12,202 nucleotides of DNA from Rhodospirillaceae bacterium (lineage in GTDB: Bacteria > Pseudomonadota > Alphaproteobacteria > Rhodospirillales > Rhodospirillaceae): positions 12,014 to 24,215 of the forward strand of contig NZGX01000019.1 of the NCBI GenBank assembly GCA_002691085.1, given 5' to 3'. The notes under the pieces are model-generated. The model was not told the DNA's origin. It made no database searches and saw nothing but the letters and a program-made list of their open reading frames with translations. The position numbers and the translations under genes are program-made. Shown in pieces: positions 1 to 6,287 of this stretch (within the stretch, counting starts at the first letter, position 1; each line of letters begins with the position of its first letter).

Positions 1-110
1 TATTGGAAATACTTCAGACGGGTAAAACGCCAGCAGAAAAGTTGTTAGATAAGTTTAGTAATAGTCGGAATAATAATATAGATTATATTTTTAAAGAATA
101 TGGATATTAA
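1..110 (+). CDS. gshA: Glutamate-cysteine ligase, C-terminal end (partial)
   Basis: Only the last 35 codons are in the window, read in the frame starting at base 3 and ending at TAA 108-110. The peptide contains QTGKTPAEKLLDKF and ends in FKEYGY. This matches the usual tail of alphaproteobacterial/plant-type glutamate-cysteine ligases, which carry a TGKTPAE..L.K.. segment and finish in a short F.EY.Y motif. The enzyme joins glutamate and cysteine in the first, ATP-dependent step of glutathione synthesis in the cytoplasm. The identification rests on this short tail, so it is good but not certain. The chorismate mutase gene follows after two bases, so the two are probably co-transcribed. Confidence 0.72.
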   Translation, partial: LEILQTGKTPAEKLLDKFSNSRNNNIDYIFKEYGY

Positions 111-112
111 TA

Positions 113-460
113 ATGGTTAAAAGAAAAGATGGTGACCCTCTCAAGGTAAATAAAGAAATTATTATGGAAGAGTGTGAAAACCTAGAACAAGTTAGAAAAC
201 ATATCGACCGTATTGATGAAAATATCGTCCCACTACTTGTTGAAAGAAACCATTATGTTATGCAAGCTGCTAAGCTTAAGGGTGATATAAATGCTGCAAG
301 AGTACCAAGTAGAATAGAGGAGGTTGTCAATAAAGTAAGACAAGTCGCTAACGAGAGAAACTCCAGCCCTGAAATTGTAGAAGCGATTTATAGAGCAATG
401 ATTGAGATAAATATTGAGCTAGAGCGGAAGAATATATCTGAAAGGGAACAAAAAAAATAA
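113..460 (+). CDS. Chorismate mutase, AroQ type
   Basis: A 115-residue all-helical protein of the AroQ (type II) chorismate mutase family, which also includes isochorismate-pyruvate lyase PchB. Chorismate mutase converts chorismate to prephenate on the way to Phe and Tyr. Visible family features are the helix 1 motif VRKHIDRID (R28), LLVERNHYV (R45), AAKLK (K54/K56), the VPSR.EEV segment (R67), and a C-terminal helix ending IELE. By eye, E104 sits where E. coli CM and PchB have Gln. Residues 1-17 look non-homologous, and an internal ATG at 164 would give MEECENLEQ, the usual family start, so the true start may be 164. Neither start has a strong Shine-Dalgarno. The gene begins two bases after the gshA stop. 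It could have PchB-like lyase activity, but no salicylate or siderophore gene is nearby. Confidence 0.85.
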   Translation: MVKRKDGDPLKVNKEIIMEECENLEQVRKHIDRIDENIVPLLVERNHYVMQAAKLKGDINAARVPSRIEEVVNKVRQVANERNSSPEIVEAIYRAMIEINIELERKNISEREQKK

Positions 461-490
461 ATTTAATAAAATAATTATTTATTAAATTTA
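458..490. terminator. A/T-only inverted repeat between convergent genes, probable terminator
   Basis: A perfect 13-base inverted repeat, with arms 458-470 and 478-490 and a 7-base loop 471-477, made only of A and T. The left arm begins at the chorismate mutase stop codon and the loop contains the stop of the minus-strand hydrolase (475-477). For minus-strand transcripts the hairpin is followed by eight U residues (complement of 450-457, chorismate mutase Lys codons), the layout of an intrinsic terminator. For the plus strand no U-run follows. The A/U-only stem would be weak, so termination strength is inferred. Confidence 0.5.
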
Positions 491-1356
491 TACATTCTTT
501 TGTCACCTTTATGAGAAATGATTTTTCCAGCTGTCGTTCCCCCAAAATGGGCTGGTAAAAGTGTAATATCCTCATCGGTTAGATCATTTACTAATGAAAC
601 TCTTGTAGAATTTGATTTAATTTTATCTTCACAAAAAACTGTACTCCACTCAGGAAAAATAATCCCAATTGGGCTATGTAGTATATCTCCAGTAAGGATA
701 CCCTTTTTATTTCCAGAATTTATTTTAATGCAATAATGCCCCGGGGTATGCCCATGGGTGGGTAAAATAGTTAAGGAATCATCAAGCGAAAAATCAGTAT
801 CAATTATCTGTGCTTGGCCATACTCAATAATAGGCAATATGCTCTCATTAAATGAAGGAGCAATATAGGCGGTTTGTGGATTCTTTGATCGTTCTCTGGA
901 GGAGTCTAGGTCATTTCGTGAGAAAATATACTTTGCTCTTGGAAAGGTAGGAACCCATCTGCCATCTTTTAGCACTGTGTTCCATCCAACATGATCTGCA
1001 TGTAAATGCGTACACATGACATAGTCAATTTCTTCGGGGCTAATTCCCTCATTGGCTAAATTTTCTAGAAAAGGGCCCTCACGATTATTCCAATGTTTTA
1101 GCATTCCACCAAACGTTTTATGATTCCCGATACATGTATCAACTAGAATATTATGATAAGGTGTTTGTATTAGAAAACTATGAAAATTTAGATCTATAAT
1201 TTTTTTTTCATGATTATAAAAATATGGCTCAAGCCAGTCTCTGTGTTCTGATAATTTCTCAAAGTCAGCGTCAGGGTAGGCCACCGAAGCATCAAATGGC
1301 TCGATCATATCTTGAATTCTTTTTACAACCACTTTTCCAAATAATTGAGGTTTCAA
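475..1356 (-). CDS. Metallo-beta-lactamase-fold hydrolase
   Basis: A 293-residue cytoplasmic protein (no signal peptide) of the COG0491-like MBL-fold hydrolases, the group that includes lactonases and methyl-parathion-hydrolase-like enzymes. The dinuclear metal site is complete: HLHADH at 117-122, GHTPGH at 202-207 (H207), LTGD (D224) and LLPAH (H270). The sequence does not fix the substrate; a lactone, ester or phosphotriester are all possible. The start is TTG at 1354-1356, preceded by AAAGGAGG six bases upstream, the strongest ribosome binding site in the window, and no better ATG exists near the N terminus. The gene begins 12 bases after the solute-binding protein stop and is probably the last gene of an icd-led transcript. 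The A/T inverted repeat at 458-490 lies at its 3' end. Confidence 0.85.
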   Translation of the reverse strand: MKPQLFGKVVVKRIQDMIEPFDASVAYPDADFEKLSEHRDWLEPYFYNHEKKIIDLNFHSFLIQTPYHNILVDTCIGNHKTFGGMLKHWNNREGPFLENLANEGISPEEIDYVMCTHLHADHVGWNTVLKDGRWVPTFPRAKYIFSRNDLDSSRERSKNPQTAYIAPSFNESILPIIEYGQAQIIDTDFSLDDSLTILPTHGHTPGHYCIKINSGNKKGILTGDILHSPIGIIFPEWSTVFCEDKIKSNSTRVSLVNDLTDEDITLLPAHFGGTTAGKIISHKGDKRMYKFNK

Positions 1357-1361
1357 AATAT

Positions 1362-1370
1362 ACCTCCTTT
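1362..1370 (-). promoter_or_regulatory. Strong Shine-Dalgarno deciding a TTG start
   Basis: The complement reads AAAGGAGGT with a six-base spacer before TTG at 1356. It overlaps the stop codon of the upstream solute-binding protein gene (1369-1371). This near-perfect anti-16S match supports the TTG as the true hydrolase start. Confidence 0.8.
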
Positions 1371-2871
1371 AATCATGAATCTCTACAAGGTGGTACATAA
1401 ATCTATCATTCATTGGTTTCCAAACTTTTACCCTTTTATGAATACCCTCTAACCCTATTAGTGGAAAAAGAAAAAGAGATTGAGCTACATCTCTATAATA
1501 TTTAACAATATTTTTTGTTAGCATTATTCTTTTATCTAGGTCAAAAGTTTTATCTGCCTCATTAATGACCTGTTGGATTGACTCCTCACAAAACCATGGA
1601 CCAGCACCTCTGCAACTATGGTTGGTATTTATAATAGGTTTTAGTGCGTCAGCGTATCTATTAGTAAAATCCATAATAAAACCATGACCGCCCATTTCTC
1701 CTAAAGTTGAATTTCTGGCTAATTGAGGATAAGTAATTAATCGAACCTCCATATTCATTCCTACTTTTGCAACATCAGATGCAATTTTTTGCAAAATTGC
1801 AGTATCATTTGGAATAAAACCAGATACTGTTTCAATAATAAATGATACTCCATTTTTGTATCCAGCTTCATTAAGTAGTTGTATAGCCCTTTCTGGATCA
1901 TAAGGATAAGGATTTAATGTTTCATCATATCCGATAGCAAAAGGAAGAGCTGGTTGGCTTGCTGGTTTAACTAAGTCAGAAAGTAAAATTTTAGCAATTG
2001 TTTCTTTATCCACTGCATAATTAAAAGCTTGTCTTACTTTTACATTACTAAATGGGGACTTTGCATCATTTGACTTTAGGACAAGAACTAGAGTCCGAAT
2101 GGGATTTCTCATTTCTGCTCTATGTCCATTCATTTCAAGTATATCGATCTGATCTGTACTTATTGCGACAGCAACATCTATTTGCCCAGTAACAAGTGCT
2201 TGATAGCGTGCAGAGGAGTCAGGAACAATAAGTGCTTCCATTTTATCAATTTTTGGTTTTCTCCAAGAATCTTTATACGCCGAGAGGATTATTCTTTCTG
2301 GTTCCCAACTATCTAATTTAAATGGACCGCTACCAATTGGATTGTTAACTAAACCCTCTAGTCCAACTTTATTAAGGTGTCCATGAGGTACTACCCATAA
2401 TGCTGAAAGGTATGCGGGAGCTAAGGGGCTTGGGTAGAGAGTAAATATATCAACTGTAAGTTCATCTACAATTTCAACTCTTGGATAATTTGGTGCTTCT
2501 CTATACCAAGATCTTGCATTAATTGCTTCACCCCGAACCGTATCAAAAACTGTTTTAATTGTTTCTGATGTAAATTTTTCACCATTAGAAAATTTGACAC
2601 CAGGACGAAGCTTAAATCTCCATTGATTTTGGTTAACTGATTTCCAGGATAAAGCTAATTCAGGTACCACATTACCATTATTATCTATATCTGTTATACG
2701 GTCATAGATTGAAGTATAAAATAATGTAGGAGTTGTGCCTGATGCACCAAAAGGGTTCCCTTTTGTTGGGGAAGCTGCCGGATGGGCAACACGAAGGATT
2801 GTCTCAGAACTCAATGAAAATGAGAGCAATGAGACATAAAAAAATACAAATAGCCTAATTACAGACTTCAT
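1369..2871 (-). CDS. ABC transporter substrate-binding protein, family 5 (peptide/opine/nickel type)
   Basis: A 500-residue periplasmic binding protein of the SBP_bac_5 (DppA/OppA-like) family, of normal length. It starts with a basic/hydrophobic signal peptide (MKSVIRLFVFFYVSLLSFSLSS, residues 1-22) and no lipobox Cys, so it should be a free periplasmic protein. Family landmarks include LYPS-like lobe sequences, the early segment Y..I.DRITDID.NGNVVPELALSW, WRFKLRPGVKFSNGEKFT, NPIGSGPF and VRQAFNYAVDKETI. The ligand is not evident; this family takes up peptides, opines, sugars or nickel. No permease or ATPase gene adjoins it. It starts nine bases after the icd stop, without a clear Shine-Dalgarno, and is followed by the MBL hydrolase, suggesting co-transcription or translational coupling. 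Confidence 0.9.
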   Translation of the reverse strand: MKSVIRLFVFFYVSLLSFSLSSETILRVAHPAASPTKGNPFGASGTTPTLFYTSIYDRITDIDNNGNVVPELALSWKSVNQNQWRFKLRPGVKFSNGEKFTSETIKTVFDTVRGEAINARSWYREAPNYPRVEIVDELTVDIFTLYPSPLAPAYLSALWVVPHGHLNKVGLEGLVNNPIGSGPFKLDSWEPERIILSAYKDSWRKPKIDKMEALIVPDSSARYQALVTGQIDVAVAISTDQIDILEMNGHRAEMRNPIRTLVLVLKSNDAKSPFSNVKVRQAFNYAVDKETIAKILLSDLVKPASQPALPFAIGYDETLNPYPYDPERAIQLLNEAGYKNGVSFIIETVSGFIPNDTAILQKIASDVAKVGMNMEVRLITYPQLARNSTLGEMGGHGFIMDFTNRYADALKPIINTNHSCRGAGPWFCEESIQQVINEADKTFDLDKRIMLTKNIVKYYRDVAQSLFLFPLIGLEGIHKRVKVWKPMNDRFMYHLVEIHD

Positions 2872-2880
2872 AGCTAGATT

Positions 2881-4101
2881 TTAACTAGATGTTAATTCAG
2901 ATACAAGCATTTCATCTAGTTTTTCTAGAAATTGATTTGTAGTCATCCATGGTTGATTTGGGCTTATTAAAATAGCCAAATCTTTAGTCATGAACCCTTT
3001 TTCAACTGCAGAAATGCAAACATCTTCTAATTTTTTTGCAAAATCACTTACATCAGGAGTATTGTCAAATTCACCTCTGTATCTCAACCCTCGTGTCCAG
3101 GCAAAAATAGAAGCAATTGGGTTTGTTGAAGTATCTTTTCCTTCTTGATGTAATCTATAGTGTCTAGTTACTGTGCCATGTGCAGCTTCAGCTTCTATTG
3201 TCTCTCCATCAGGCGTCATTAGAACAGAGCTCATAAGTCCCAGTGATCCAAAACCTTGAGCTACAGTATCTGACTGAACATCTCCATTATAATTCTTACA
3301 TGCCCAAACGTAACCTCCACTCCATTTGATTGCACAAGCAACCATATCATCAATTAGTCTATGTTCATAAGTAAGATTATTTTCTTCAAACTTTGCTTTA
3401 AATTCTTTTTCATAAACTTCCTGAAAAAGATCTTTGAATCTTCCGTCATAGGCTTTCATAATTGTATTTTTAGTTGATAGATAAACGGGATAATTTCTGC
3501 TTAAGCCATAGTTCATGCAGGCCTTTGCAAAACCACGGATAGACTCATCTGTATTAAACATTCCCATGGCAATACCAGAGTCCTGAAATTTATAAACTTC
3601 AAATTCCATATCACTTTCATTGTTTTCAGGGCTGAAGATTAGCTTTAATGTTCCTGCACCAGGAACTTTAAAGTCCGTTGCTTTATATTGATCACCAAAT
3701 GCATGACGTCCAACAACAACTGGTTCAGTCCAGCCTGGAACAAATCCTGGAACATTTGAACACAAAATCGGTTCACGAAAAACTGTTCCTCCTAATAGAT
3801 TTCTAATAGTACCATTTGGTGATCTCCACATTTCTTTAAGATTAAATTCTTCAACTCTATCTTCATCTGGAGTAATTGTGGCACATTTGACTCCAACTCC
3901 AAATTTTTTTATTGCTTCAGCGGCATCAATGGTAATTTGATCATTACTACTGTCTCGTGACATAATTCCAAGGTCATAGTATTTAAGATCAATATCAAGA
4001 TATGGAAGAATAAGTTTATTTTTAATGAAATCCCAAATAATTCTTGTCATTTCGTCGCCATCGATTTCAACAACTGGTGTTTTAACTTTAATTTTTGCCA
4101 C
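2881..4101 (-). CDS. icd: NADP-dependent isocitrate dehydrogenase (homodimeric, IDH1-like type)
   Basis: A 406-residue TCA-cycle enzyme that oxidatively decarboxylates isocitrate to 2-oxoglutarate with NADP. It belongs to the homodimeric type shared by alphaproteobacteria and eukaryotic IDH1/IDH2, not the E. coli type. Isocitrate-binding residues are in place: SPNGTIRN (S94, N96, R100), FREPI (R109) and GRHAFGDQY (R132, Y139). So are the metal ligands D251, D274 and D278 and Lys211. The NADP-binding AHGTVTRHY carries R313 and H314, which indicates NADP rather than NAD. The start is GTG at 4099-4101, preceded by GGGAGA five bases upstream. It heads the minus-strand cluster icd, solute-binding protein, hydrolase. 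The 119-base gap upstream presumably holds its promoter, though I could not pick a convincing one. Confidence 0.97.
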   Translation of the reverse strand: MAKIKVKTPVVEIDGDEMTRIIWDFIKNKLILPYLDIDLKYYDLGIMSRDSSNDQITIDAAEAIKKFGVGVKCATITPDEDRVEEFNLKEMWRSPNGTIRNLLGGTVFREPILCSNVPGFVPGWTEPVVVGRHAFGDQYKATDFKVPGAGTLKLIFSPENNESDMEFEVYKFQDSGIAMGMFNTDESIRGFAKACMNYGLSRNYPVYLSTKNTIMKAYDGRFKDLFQEVYEKEFKAKFEENNLTYEHRLIDDMVACAIKWSGGYVWACKNYNGDVQSDTVAQGFGSLGLMSSVLMTPDGETIEAEAAHGTVTRHYRLHQEGKDTSTNPIASIFAWTRGLRYRGEFDNTPDVSDFAKKLEDVCISAVEKGFMTKDLAILISPNQPWMTTNQFLEKLDEMLVSELTSS

Positions 4102-4106
4102 TTCAA

Positions 4107-4112
4107 TCTCCC
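4107..4112 (-). promoter_or_regulatory. Shine-Dalgarno for the GTG start of icd
   Basis: The complement reads GGGAGA, five bases before GTG at 4101. No in-frame ATG lies nearby, and the resulting N terminus MAKIKVKTPVVEIDGDEMTR is the standard one for this enzyme family. Confidence 0.75.
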
Positions 4113-4220
4113 AAATATTTTAATTTTGTTGTTTAAAAAAATTTTATGATTTTAAATTTAAATTGTTTACTTCTATTTACTCATTTAGCTAATAAATTCA
4201 TAGCTCTTATTACGTAGGAT

Positions 4221-4787
4221 TTATTTATAAATTATTTCTTTTGAAACTACTGGAAGAATTTCGTATGTCATTTCAACAGTTGTAAAAAGATTTCTTATGG
4301 GTATATGGAAAAATCCACTTTTTTCAAGAAAAATCATACTATCCATTAATTTATTCCAATAACCCTTCCAATTAACTAAAATTATGGGCTTATTATGAAT
4401 TTTTAGCTGTTTTTGAGTTATGATCTCAAAAAATTCGTCTAATGTTCCTATTCCGCCTGGTAAAATACAAAATGCATCTGAAATTCCAATAAATTTATCT
4501 TTTCTTTCTGACATGTTTTTTACAACAGTTAATTTGAAAAGTTGAGACTGAAAAGATGGTTTAGGAAAAAAGCTTGGGAGAATTCCCTCAACAGTTCCCC
4601 CATTATACAAAACAGAATTAGCAAGAACTCCCATAAGACCTTCTTCTCCGCCACCATAAATAAGTTTTATATTATTTTTGGCAATTATTTTACCAAGTTC
4701 AATAGACATTTTCTCGTAATCTGAGGAAATACCTTTTTTTGAACCACAAAAAACACATAAGTTTATATCTTTAAAATTCTTTATCAT
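4221..4787 (-). CDS. LOG-family nucleotide 5'-monophosphate phosphoribohydrolase
   Basis: A 188-residue protein of the TIGR00730/LOG (LONELY GUY) family, near the usual length of about 190. These Rossmann-fold enzymes cleave the N-glycosidic bond of nucleoside or cytokinin-riboside 5'-monophosphates to free base and ribose 5-phosphate. Signature motifs are an N-terminal CVFCGS, GGGEEGLMG (residues 45-53), MSERK (R95) and PGGIGTLDE (110-118, catalytic E118). In bacteria outside plant pathogens the likely role is AMP or modified-nucleotide salvage; cytokinin production cannot be inferred from sequence. The complement has AGGA five bases before the ATG. It is divergent from the cytochrome c gene, and icd lies 119 bases downstream on the same strand. 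Confidence 0.9.
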   Translation of the reverse strand: MIKNFKDINLCVFCGSKKGISSDYEKMSIELGKIIAKNNIKLIYGGGEEGLMGVLANSVLYNGGTVEGILPSFFPKPSFQSQLFKLTVVKNMSERKDKFIGISDAFCILPGGIGTLDEFFEIITQKQLKIHNKPIILVNWKGYWNKLMDSMIFLEKSGFFHIPIRNLFTTVEMTYEILPVVSKEIIYK

Positions 4788-4788
4788 T

Positions 4789-4838
4789 TTTATCCTACTG
4801 TTGTTTGATTTTATAATGTATATTGAAGTTTCAGTTAA
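4789..4838. promoter_or_regulatory. Overlapping divergent promoters sharing one -10 region
   Basis: On the plus strand there is a perfect TATAAT at 4812-4817 with a weak -35 (TTTATC, 4789-4794, 17-base spacer), leading to the cytochrome c gene. On the minus strand the same bases give TATAAA (4810-4815), with a -35 TTAACT (4833-4838) at exactly 17 bases, leading to the LOG gene. Only sigma-70-like consensus supports this; no start site is known. Confidence 0.45.
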
Positions 4839-4857
4839 AGCTCATTTATTAATTAGT

Positions 4858-4862
4858 GAGGG
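4858..4862 (+). promoter_or_regulatory. Shine-Dalgarno of the cytochrome c gene
   Basis: GAGGG lies nine bases before the ATG at 4872 and supports that start, which also gives a proper signal peptide. Confidence 0.65.
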
Positions 4863-4871
4863 TATATTAAG

Positions 4872-5306
4872 ATGAGAATTATTGTATTTAAGTTAATTTT
4901 TATTGTTTTATTTTCCTTTTCAGGAGTTGTTCAGTCAAAAGATAGTGATGTAATAAAGTATAGGCAAAACTTGATGAAGTCACTGCAATATCATGCAGGT
5001 GCATTAGGCTCTATTATGAGAAAAAAAGTGGAGTTTACTGATAATTTTGCTTATCATGCAGATGCCATTGAAGCTATCTCGAGGTCTGCACAAAATGCCT
5101 TTAAGCCAAAAGTTATAGGTGGTACATCTTCTCCAGACATATGGACAAATTGGGAAGATTTTAATCAAAAATTCTTTAACCTAGCAAACTCAGCTTCCGA
5201 AGTTGCAAAGATAGCAAGAGCCGAGGGAGTAGATAAAGCTTCAAAACAAGTTTCAAGTTTATTTGTTTGTAAATCTTGCCATGATATATATAGAATAGAA
5301 AAATAA
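4872..5306 (+). CDS. Class II cytochrome c (c'/c556-like), periplasmic
   Basis: A 144-residue four-helix-bundle cytochrome of the cytochrome c' family (Cytochrom_C_2). Residues 1-22 are a signal peptide (hydrophobic core then VVQS), so heme is attached in the periplasm. The single heme site is CKSCH at 133-137, near the C terminus as the family requires. The N-terminal YRQNLMKSLQYHAGALG segment carries M35 at the position where low-spin c556/c554 members have a Met ligand, so this is probably a six-coordinate electron carrier rather than a five-coordinate gas-binding c'. The family links to electron transfer or NO binding. It is convergent with a b561-type cytochrome b 29 bases downstream, a plausible redox partner at the inner membrane. 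Confidence 0.9.
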   Translation: MRIIVFKLIFIVLFSFSGVVQSKDSDVIKYRQNLMKSLQYHAGALGSIMRKKVEFTDNFAYHADAIEAISRSAQNAFKPKVIGGTSSPDIWTNWEDFNQKFFNLANSASEVAKIARAEGVDKASKQVSSLFVCKSCHDIYRIEK

Positions 5307-5335
5307 AATTAATCAGTTTCTTTCTATGAATATAT

Positions 5336-6091
5336 TTAAATGTATTTTAAATTTATAATTATTATAATTATTGATAATGCAATTGTTAATAAGGTAATAG
5401 CTAGTTTTGTAGAACCAAATTTCAATGTTTTATAATTTGCTGTTCTTGGTAATTTTTTTTTGCCATTAAATAGCGGTAAAATTAAGTTTTGTTTTTTTAT
5501 TATTAAGTAAAACAAACTTGCTGTAATATGTATCCCTATTACAAAGATTACTATGTACTCCCACCAAAGCTTATGAAAGTTGGTAATGGCAATGCTATTT
5601 TCAACGCTAATAAAGTGTGATAATGGACCTTCAGTTGGAAAAAATGAGTCATCTTGAGCAAAAAGACCAGAAGAAGCTTGAACTAATAAAACTGTAATAA
5701 TGACGAAAACTGAAATTGCTCCTGCAGGGTTATGCCCAATGTGTAATTGCGTCTTCTTTTTGGACAAATTACTAATGTATGAAAAAAAATGTTTTGCACT
5801 TTTAATCATCATTAAAAAACTTGATGAATCTGAGCCAAAGAAACCCCACAAAATCCTAAAAATTAGAATTATAAGTATAGACAACCCACTGAACAAATGG
5901 ATTTCCATATTTACTATCATTATGTCTAACATCGGAATTCTAAAGTTTAGCCCTCCGATTTCTGCAGTGTAATAGCATAATGATACTAAAATAAGCAGAA
6001 GCCAGTGGGACAGTCTAATCCAGATATCCCAAACTGGAACTTTTGCTAATGATTCGTCTTTATTGCCTATAGTTATATTATCTATGTTCAT
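5336..6091 (-). CDS. Cytochrome b561-family membrane protein (di-heme)
   Basis: A 251-residue inner-membrane protein of the bacterial b561/Ni-hydrogenase cytochrome b group. It has four core transmembrane helices plus a fifth hydrophobic stretch at the C terminus (about 227-248). Likely heme-ligand histidines are H29 (WIRLSHW, helix 1), H65 (EIHLFSG, helix 2), H173 (FHKLWW) and H188 (IGIHIT, helix 4); LHIGHNPAG before helix 3 is also a family hallmark. Such proteins pass electrons from the quinone pool to periplasmic cytochromes. The neighbouring, convergent cytochrome c is the obvious candidate acceptor. No clear Shine-Dalgarno precedes the ATG at 6091. The C-terminal 50 residues are basic and then hydrophobic, beyond the minimal family core. 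Confidence 0.88.
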   Translation of the reverse strand: MNIDNITIGNKDESLAKVPVWDIWIRLSHWLLLILVSLCYYTAEIGGLNFRIPMLDIMIVNMEIHLFSGLSILIILIFRILWGFFGSDSSSFLMMIKSAKHFFSYISNLSKKKTQLHIGHNPAGAISVFVIITVLLVQASSGLFAQDDSFFPTEGPLSHFISVENSIAITNFHKLWWEYIVIFVIGIHITASLFYLIIKKQNLILPLFNGKKKLPRTANYKTLKFGSTKLAITLLTIALSIIIIIINLKYI

Positions 6092-6165
6092 AAAAGATTA
6101 TTTTGAAATAGTAAAATTAAGTATGATTTTAAATTAAAATTAAGATTTCTTTCTAAATATCATTT

Positions 6166-6195
6166 ATATTAATGAATTATCACCTTATTTGTAAA
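6166..6195 (-). promoter_or_regulatory. Possible promoter of the cytochrome b gene
   Basis: The complement has TTTACA (6190-6195, 5 of 6 to the -35 consensus) and TAATAT (6166-6171, 4 of 6 to the -10), separated by 18 bases. It would give a leader of roughly 70 bases. The region is AT-rich, so chance matches are easy. Confidence 0.3.
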
Positions 6196-6224
6196 AAATT
6201 AGTGTATATGGCACTCAAAATATT

Positions 6225-6284
6225 GCTTAAGACCTCGTAATCGCTTACTAAGATAGTAGGTCAAGCAAAGATAAGCCGTGAGGC
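6225..6284 (+). promoter_or_regulatory. Possible structured mRNA leader before the LysM gene
   Basis: Two hairpins precede the GTG start at 6288. The first has GCTT (6225-6228) and GACC (6231-6234) pairing with GGTC (6259-6262) and AAGC (6263-6266), with a two-base bulge and an inner TACTA/TAGTA stem (6246-6250/6254-6258). The second is GCC (6275-6277)/GGC (6282-6284) closed by GTGA, a GNRA tetraloop, and it contains the Shine-Dalgarno GTGAGG (6278-6283). Whether this is RNA structure or a DNA operator is not known. Confidence 0.35.
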
Positions 6285-6287
6285 AAT

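Noticed and set aside
4102..4220. A promoter or CtrA-type site (TTAA-N7-TTAA) upstream of icd
   Set aside because: Several TTAA words are present on this AT-rich stretch, but none has the seven-base spacing, and no -35/-10 pair stood out.
5307..5335. A hairpin terminator between the convergent cytochrome genes
   Set aside because: Short A/T self-complementary words such as ATTTAAAT occur, but no stem comparable to the one at 458-490. In DNA this AT-rich they are expected by chance.
5700..5972. A 90-codon plus-strand open frame inside the cytochrome b gene
   Set aside because: It is antisense to a clear b561-family protein with its heme histidines in place, lacks a ribosome site and shows no recognisable motif.
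6092..6287. A tRNA or other known RNA gene in the longest spacer
   Set aside because: I looked for a cloverleaf (TTC-A loop, acceptor stem, anticodon arm) and found none; only the two small hairpins reported above remain.
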